Assembly (NCBI GenBank): GCA_002284615.2
Contig: MU069746.1
Location: 131,329-148,296 of the forward strand
Source: Dunaliella salina
Taxonomy: Eukaryota > Chlorophyta > Chlorophyceae > Chlamydomonadales > Dunaliellaceae
Direction of reading: 5' to 3'
Length of the DNA: 16,968 nt
The notes beneath the pieces were generated by a model. The model ran no database searches. It had not been told where the DNA came from and saw only the letters and a list, made by a program, of their open reading frames with translations. Shown in pieces: positions 1 through 7,400 of the stretch. How positions within the stretch are numbered: position 1 is the first letter of the stretch; every line of letters starts with the position of its first letter. The translations under genes and the position numbers were made by a program.

Positions 1-210
1 CACCAACGTAATCAAGGCCCACTGTTCATGCACTGCACGATAGGAGGAGCAGCGCGGACCGTTTGGCCCACAATGACTTGCACATCCCTGAGCAAGTCTC
101 TATTCGTATAATACCGCCCTATCCCTTCATCCCCAGCATTCCTGTTCAAGCCAGACACAGGTCCGACCGCCCTGATGCAATCTTGGTCACAGCTGCCTTG
201 TAACCCTCAG
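1..210 (+). other. Intron upstream of the first visible exon
   Basis: No coding stretch is recognisable here. The segment ends in ACCCTCAG at 203-210, which serves as 3' splice site for the exon starting at 211. The gene therefore continues upstream of the window and its transit peptide and start codon are not visible. Confidence 0.5.
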
Positions 211-318
211 GTGTCCAGCAACATGGGCGCCTTTAAGCCAGCTGAGCTGTCGCGCATCCTGTGGGGCTTTGCCGCTGCTGGCGTGGAGGACGCAGCTTTC
301 GTCAAGGCCGTGGCCAAG
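211..318 (+). CDS. OPR-RAP gene, visible exon 1
   Basis: 36 codons, phase 0 at both ends. It encodes an OPR-like repeat, with AELSRILWGFAAAG as the Trp helix followed by VEDAAFVKAVAK. The acceptor is CCCTCAG and the donor is AAG|GTGTGT. Confidence 0.8.
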
Positions 319-3300
319 GTGTGTGCACTCGTTTTCCTGGTGCGGCTCGTGCGCACAGGTCTTCAAACTCCATGAACTGATGAGTCATCAAACAATCACA
401 TTAACACCATGCAAGTGTCATCAAATGCAGAAGCGACTTTAGGAGTTTTGCGATTCATTAAATAATTATTCAGGGTCCTTGCGATGTGGATCGCCTTTTG
501 AAATTGCTTTTTTCAAGGCCTCATAAAAGATACAGGTTCATATTAAGCAAATCACAGCGCCCCAAAATGCAGCCTCATTCAGCGAAGGTGCAAAGAACCC
601 TTCTTGACATGGGATGTACAATGCGGAAGCGTAAGGAAGGCGATGGTCCGGAGCTGCTCTGCACTGGCCTCAACCCTGTGCCATGCACAGAAGGTGACTG
701 AGTATGACAAGAGGGTGGCTGATGCCATTGCACCCAGGCCATCCCCTCCCCAGTCCTTTGGGCTGGCCGTGAATCCTGCCAGTGGCCCAGGCACCCCCCC
801 ACCCAAGGTATCGTGATGGTACCCACCAAGCTTCCTGGCTACGAGGTTGGCATCCTCATGCAGTTGCAGTACACGCAGCAGGCAGCAACAGCTGCAGCAA
901 AGGCAGCTGAGTGGGACAGGCAACAGCTGGAGCCCATGGGGGTTCCTCCATGTACTCCTCGGATGTAGAGAGATTGAGGAAAGGGATGAGTAGGGACCAG
1001 TGTTGTTCCGTGCGACGAATGTCGAACTCTATCAAACTAACATTTTACACGCATTTTATCGCATTTTCAAAGTGCCGTTCGTCGAACGTTTGCCCCCCTC
1101 CGCGAAAATCAGCCAGCGATGTCCTTGCTGCTCTTTCTTTTGCTCCACTATGATGACATGGTACCACTCAGGGCCCTTTTCCCTCCGCATTTTGTAAACC
1201 AGAAAGTACAATGTGGGGATAAGGAGGTGGGGATAAGAAGAAGTTGGGGGGTCAGCGGGGGGAGGTTACCTGGGCTGGCTCCCCCTCCTCGACCAAACGT
1301 GCAATCGAACAGTTCAACAAACTCGCACTTTACACGCATTTTACCGCATTATTCATCTCAGAACGTCGCACGGAACAACACTGGTAGGGACGGAGAGCCG
1401 AGTGCTTGAGATGCGAAAACACAGAAGTTGGCAAATTTTTTTCTTGACGATCTCATAAAACCCTAAAACTTGTAAATTAATTAATAAAATAAATTTGGCA
1501 CCTCGTAATAAATCAGCGTCGTAATACATTAGCGTCACTACGGTAGGTCGACTAAAGAAAGGTGACAAGCTGACTTGTTAAGTATGCATCGTTCCTGGTT
1601 TAACCATGCTGCAATGGCAACCTTATACATTACCTCGTACACCACCTCAAACACCACCTCATACACCACCTTGTACACCACAAAAGCAAGTCCAGCAGCA
1701 TGACTGCAGGTGTAGAGAACACAAAAAGTGTATTGAGTCCACTCTCACAGGCAGGGTGCGGATTGCTTCAAGAACCTGGAAATGAGTCCCAAATGACTGA
1801 GCCAAGGAATGCTGTGTCCTGGGAATCCTGTCAAAGTTGTCAATGTATGTAGCGCCTTGTCCATCCATGCACACGAGCCCTTTCCCCAAACACCTTTTAC
1901 CTGTACTGCCTGTAATCTGTGTAAACCCATTGGAGGCAGGAGACCTCACCGGCTCAATTTCTTTTTCAAAAAGGAGCACCACCCTACCAAGTTTGTTCGT
2001 GCATGGCAGAATAGGAGTGCTTAGTTGCTTTGTGGGTGCCATCCGCGCCTACGAATTGACGCACCCACAAAGCAAGCAAGCACTTCTATCCCGCCATTTA
2101 CGAACACAGGTGAACAGGATTTGTATACAGTTTGTGCTCCTTGTCTGATGAAATCCTTAAACCTGTCATGCACTGCAGGCCCTGTCGGACAAGGCACGTG
2201 ACCTGGGAGGCTCGGAGGCGGTGCAAGCCATCTGGGGCTTGGCCCGCTCGCGGACTGCAGACAAGCCAGCCCTTGATGCGCTGGTCAACGTGGCCAAGTG
2301 AGTGGTGCATGCTATTGTGCATGCGCGTGTGTGTGGGCCTTGGTATTCGTACAGCATTAATGCCACTGAAAAAGTAGTAAATAAACCAACTCTAGAAGCA
2401 TGCCAGGCAATGAATGCTTCACCAGAGCAACCAGCTAGAGGTGGTAAACCAGCTAAAGCAACAATTGAGAATGAATTCTCATCATATAAATCCATTATGT
2501 AATTGACTAACAGTAAACAAACCTAGGTGTGTTGACCCATGTGGAATCCTCACAAACGCAGGACCAAGCTGGACTCTGGAGTGGATGCCGCTGCCCTGGC
2601 CTGGTCACTGGGATACATCAACTATAAACTTGATGCAGCAACTGCCAAGGTGGGTGCAACGCTGGCAGCTGAGGGCTGCCCCAGTTGCAGCAGCAGCAGC
2701 AGCAGCAGCAGCCAGGGAGTGGGAGGGGTGTGCATGTGAGGAGCGTCGTCTTTTTTGAATGAAATTGGAGAAAAAATAGGGACGTTTTCCATAACCCATC
2801 TCCAAAAACGCTGGTTTGCTTTACTTAATCTTTACTATAGATTTTAAAATCACTAATTACGTGTATTAAGCATGAGGAAGTTTCTCCTTAGTTTAAAAAT
2901 CATTTTTTTCTTATATTTTACATGGTAACACCATGTGAACGCATGAAACCTGAGGCGCTGCTCTGCATCATCGTGTAGTGGAAAAGCACGATGGGCTCTG
3001 TGGGATCCGAGTGCCTTGCAGCTGTGCAGGCCTCCCATGTTTCGCTGATCAGTGATGAGGGTCTCAGCAGTATGAGTGCGCCACTGGCGCCACAGCAAGC
3101 CCGTGACATGCTGTGTGTGGAGAGGCAGATGTGGCTCTGCATGACCATGTGTTATCGGGATGACAGGCGGAAGTGTCCCCTTATGACCATGTGCCTACCT
3201 AGAATTTTGGTTATGAGCGCAACGTGGCCCTGTGTTGTCAGGATTGCAGGCGAACTTCTAGGCCCACAAAAGTGGCCTTGCGTGATCATGCGTCGTCAGG

Positions 3301-4390
3301 ATCAATGGCCAGTTTGGCCCTGCATGCATTGTTAGGGCTTCAAAGGCAGATGTGGCCCTGCGTGATCATGCGCCATTGGGATTAAAAGCAAATGTTGCCC
3401 AGCATGATTATGTGTGCTTAAAAGGGCGTAAGTGAAGTGTGGCTCCGCGCGATCATGCTCTGTCGGGATGGGCCCTCTCCGCGTCAGTGCGCCATGTGTG
3501 GCACCGAATGTCTGGCCGGAAAGCTGCAGGGTGCGGCACGAGCATGCGGGCACTGGCCAGGCCTGTGCTGCATGGCTGCAGCCCCGCAGTCATGCGCTTT
3601 GACTGGAGGCTTCTTTCTTGTACGCCTTTATGTCTGTTGACTTGTGGGGGCTGTGGAAAAGTGAAGGATTGTGATGGATAAAAGCCTGATAAGAGTTTGA
3701 AGGGTATGAGCACGCAGGAAGGCCCCCAAGGCTTGTCATCAGCTTTGTATGGACAGCTGAGAATTGACAGCCACAAAGAAAAGAAAAGAAACACTACGCA
3801 GGCAGTGAAAACGCTCCCCAGCCACAACAGCAAGCAGGAGGGGAAAGAACAGCTGCATGGCTGTGCAAATGGTGCCTGCAGGCGATGGCCTCTACAGTGC
3901 AAGCTGCTGCTCTCAATGTTTGCAATGGCTGCTGAAACTGATGTTTGCTGCGATGGCCTCTACAATGCAAGGATGCTGATCTCAATGTTTGCAAGCAGCT
4001 GCTCTTGATGTTTGCAATGGCTGCTGAAACTGATGTTTGCTGCGATGGCCTCTGCAATGCGAGGCTGCTGGTTTCAATGTTTGCAAGCAGCTGCCCTCGA
4101 TGTTTGCTGCGCATCTGATGCCTGCAGACAATGGCCTCTGCAGTGCAAGCTGCCGCTCCTGGCCTGACCCCCGCTCATGCCATCGATGCTGCATGGGGAC
4201 TTGGTGTGACTGGTGCCGGTACCAAGGTGAGGCGCGCACACAAAAAAGTTCTCAGAGCACAGGCTTGTGCACGATTTGTTGAGGGTATTGAGGTCACTGC
4301 AAGGGCAGTGTGTCTTGCTCAGGCTGGAGTGTGTGGGATCTTGTGCGTGGCAGAGGGAGCTCTCGGCCTCCAGCGCTTCAATGGTGCCCT

Positions 4391-4468
<78 letters not shown>

Positions 4469-7400
4469 CCTGCATGGGCACCAATAAATAACTTGCTCAC
4501 ACCCTACCTGTGTCCATAGGAATCTGTTGGGGCCCTGTTCTCAAATGTGGCATCCGCCATTGACAAGGCTCCTGAGTCGCTGGACCCCTTCCAGGCAAGT
4601 CCACCCATATTCCCAATTGATCGTTGTTTGTGGCAACATGCACGGGGGGTTGGGGTTCCTAATTCCTCGGGCCTTGCAGACTCATCACATCCGGGTTCAC
4701 TGAATGAATTCACCAGCCCCTGCCTAGTGGACAGGAGCGGGTTTTCAGGTTGCAAGGCCGCAAGCCCATGCTGTTGGACTTTGCTTCTGTGGCTTCTGGA
4801 AGGGCAAAAATGAGAATGAAAACAAAGGCTTCTTGGACGGCTCAATCAGGCTCGTGTTTCAGATGTCTTTCACACAAAGCAAAAAGCACTCACAAAAATG
4901 ATCACAAGCGCAAAAGCCACCTGGACAGATCCATCAGATGTGTGTTTTGTATCTCAGGTCCCACCTGCTGAAAGAGTGAGCGCTCATTTGAGCTCAAGTT
5001 GACTCTGGTGCTGGGTGTAAGCACTCCAGACTGTTCACTGGTGCTGACATGTGCGCACTGAAAAATTGTCACTGTTCCTTGTATTAAGCACTCGAGAGTC
5101 ATCACTGATGCTGGCATGTGCACACTTTGAAAGTTATCACTGGTGCTGGCTGTAAGCGCTCTAGGGTTCTCATTGGTGCTCGCATGCATGCACTGAGGAG
5201 TTCTCATTGATCCTGGATGTGAGTGCTGGAGAGTCATCATTTGTGCTGGCGTGTGTGCCTACAGGTCGCTGCCCTGTATGAGGCAGCAGCCATGACCCCT
5301 GAGGCGAAACTCCCTGAGCAGGCAAGTGAAGTAGGTGTCAAGGATGAAGCTGGACTTGTGTGGAAGCAGGTGTCAATATTGAAGCAGGATCAGCGCCAAA
5401 GCGGGAATCAAAATTTGAGCGAGTCCTGTGTGTCAAAGCGGTATCAGTATTGAAGCAGGATCAGTGCCAAAGCGGGAATCAAAACTGGAGCAGGTTCTGT
5501 ATGTCAAAGCAGTATCAGTACGGAAGCGGGATCAGCGCCAAAGCGGGATTTAAACCTGGAGCAGGTCCTGTGTGTCAAAGCAGCATCAGTATGGAAGCAG
5601 GTCCTGTGTGTCAAAGCAGTATCAATATTGAAGCAGGATTATCATCGGAGCAAGATCTTCGGCGGAGCAGGAGTGAAGAAGCACAGCACTCCTTTCTGTG
5701 CACGGTGTCAGCTCCACAAATGCAGGCTTCAACCGGCCTCCTTGCTGTGCCAAGTGTTTTTGTTTTGCTCTTTCCTCCCAAGTCGTGTTGCCTGGATCAA
5801 GTGTTTTTTTTTTTCTCTTTCCTCCCAAGTCGTGCTGCCTGGATCAAGGTACGCCAAGAATTATGCGGCCATGCGCATGAGGATGAGGTTCTACAGGCTG
5901 CGTGCTCCGTGCATCCAGGCAGCCATACAGAGCGCCAACACCCATCTGAGCTGCGCTCCTAAAAAGCAACTTTCAAGCTGCACTTTTCGCACTCTCTTGC
6001 GTCGCATGAGCTCCTTCACACTTCGTTGCCTTACAAACAAAGCTGTTTGCATTGTATTGCTCATGGGCCTGTTGGGTCCACTGTGCAGCTTGCACTCCAC
6101 AACCTACAAGGTTAACAAAAGAAGTCATGAGGCATTTGTGTCTGAGCACTGCCGTCGGAGCACTGCCATCATAGTAGTGCTAGGCCAGTAGTTCAGACTG
6201 CAAATTTAGCAAAATAAAGAGCAGTTTTGTTTTCTGCTTGCTTTCAGGTTCACTAGGTTTACAGGCTTCACAACTTGTCTCCTGCCTCACGTGCGTATGT
6301 TGCTGCGCCGGCCGTGCAGGTGGCTGCCTTTGCTGCCAAGATGTACGCTCTCGCAGATGAGGGAACCAAGTCCAAGCTGCCCTCTGCTGTGCTCACCTTC
6401 AAGGAGGAGCTGGCAGAGGCTGCTGCGTATGGCATGGGTGCTAGGTAAGGGTTGGGGGAATGAAAGCTGTGTGACTGGCTTTTGTAGGCATCTGCCTGTC
6501 TTGCACATCAAGCCTTCTTGGGTTTGAGCTGGTTTGGGGCACAAGGGCTGCCCCTGTGTAGGTCAGATTAAGGGCACGGACAAGCATATGTGTTTTTTGC
6601 TAGCGACATGTGAAACAACCCAGAAAGCTTGGACGGCCAGGCAGCGTTGTTCCTTCTCTCACTTCTCTACTCTCCTGTCCTCAGAATTGTATGAGCACCT
6701 TCTTCCCCCATTGAGCGCACCGTGCTGCCAACCATCTAGCAGTATATCTCTTCTGCCTCCATGGCACTGGTTGACACACACCTGTGATTGCCTCTGAAGT
6801 TTCTTGGGGTCTGAGGGCTGGCCTTCCTTCCTGAAGGTGATGGGCTCAGACTTTCCATGTTGTGGTGGGTGGGTGAAGTGCATCAGATGCTACTTTGCAC
6901 AGAATCTGGAGTGTGCCCACTCATGCATGCAGGTACCGCCCTGAGATTGCGGCTGCACGCAAGAACTTTGCCGTGGTGACCCCCGACGGTGTGGCCATGG
7001 ACATTGCTGTCAGCCTGGACAACAACACCAAGTTCGCTGTGGAGGCAGTTCCCTTCCAGCAGTTGAGCTCCGCCAACACTGTGAGTAGTAACAGTATCAA
7101 GTGAAACAAGTGGTCCATACACATTTGCAAATGATAAAAATAGTAGGGGTTAGTGTACACCAAGACACTAGGGGAAAACTAGCGGTGTAGCTCCTGTAAT
7201 TGCAAAATACCAAAATGTATCAACCTATGGTGTAATAGCACACTGGCCATGTCACATTGTTGGCAGCTGGCGCAGCCAGTGGAAGATTGCCGCAGCTCGC
7301 TGCTCTGGGGCTGAGGCTCACAAATGAAGGTTGCAGGCGTAGTCCCGGATGTGAGGCTAAGAGGAGGAGTGCTGTCACCTCCTTTCGCCCACTCCATGCT

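Larger units (their letters stand above)
691..1409 (+). pseudogene. Unrecognised coding relic in intron 1, frameshifted and split by a MITE
   Basis: Three overlapping open stretches on the + strand read as one protein if two frame changes are allowed. Frame 1 runs 691-806 (KVTEYDKRVADAIAPRPSPP...). It switches beside a C7 run (794-800) to frame 3 at 807-938 (GIVMVPTKLPGYEVGILMQ...). It switches again in a G5 run (938-942) to frame 2 at 941-997 (GSSMYSSDVERLRKGMSRD). The MITE at 998-1383 lands exactly there. Skipping it and one TSD copy, the frame resumes at 1392 and stops at TGA 1407-1409 after five more codons. I do not recognise the protein; low-complexity Ala/Gln content near 870-900 limits what can be said. 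It sits inside an intron of the OPR-RAP gene in the same orientation. Alternatively it is an unknown gene with sequencing errors in homopolymers. Confidence 0.45.
5322..6319 (+). other. Intron 6 with GC-AG borders
   Basis: The donor is GCAG|GCAAGT and the acceptor is GCCGTGCAG. It is the second GC-AG intron in a row. It holds a 71-bp minisatellite and a 47-bp direct duplication; nothing else is recognised in 5849-6319. Confidence 0.65.

Noticed and set aside
3453..3902. 149-codon minus-strand frame with a hydrophobic stretch
   Set aside because: It lies antisense to intron 3, has no recognisable domain, and the apparent hydrophobic part comes from the A-rich GAAAAGAAAAG tract.
4074..4484. 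136-codon minus-strand frame rich in His-Thr
   Set aside because: It is the complement of the (TG)38 microsatellite and of the exon 4 repeat.
4131..4487. 118-codon + strand frame through exon 4
   Set aside because: Its first part is exon 4, but it reads on past a good GTGAGG donor into the TG tract (Cys-Val repeats), so it is intron read-through.
4749..4812. Possible extra exon between exons 5 and 6 (after GTTTTCAG)
   Set aside because: No reading frame there continues the protein naturally, no good donor follows, and exons 5 and 6 already join in phase 0.
5360..5962. 200-codon + strand open frame
   Set aside because: Most of it is the 71-bp minisatellite in intron 6 and the T-rich duplication; repeats with no stop keep a frame open by chance, and it does not match the OPR-RAP frame.
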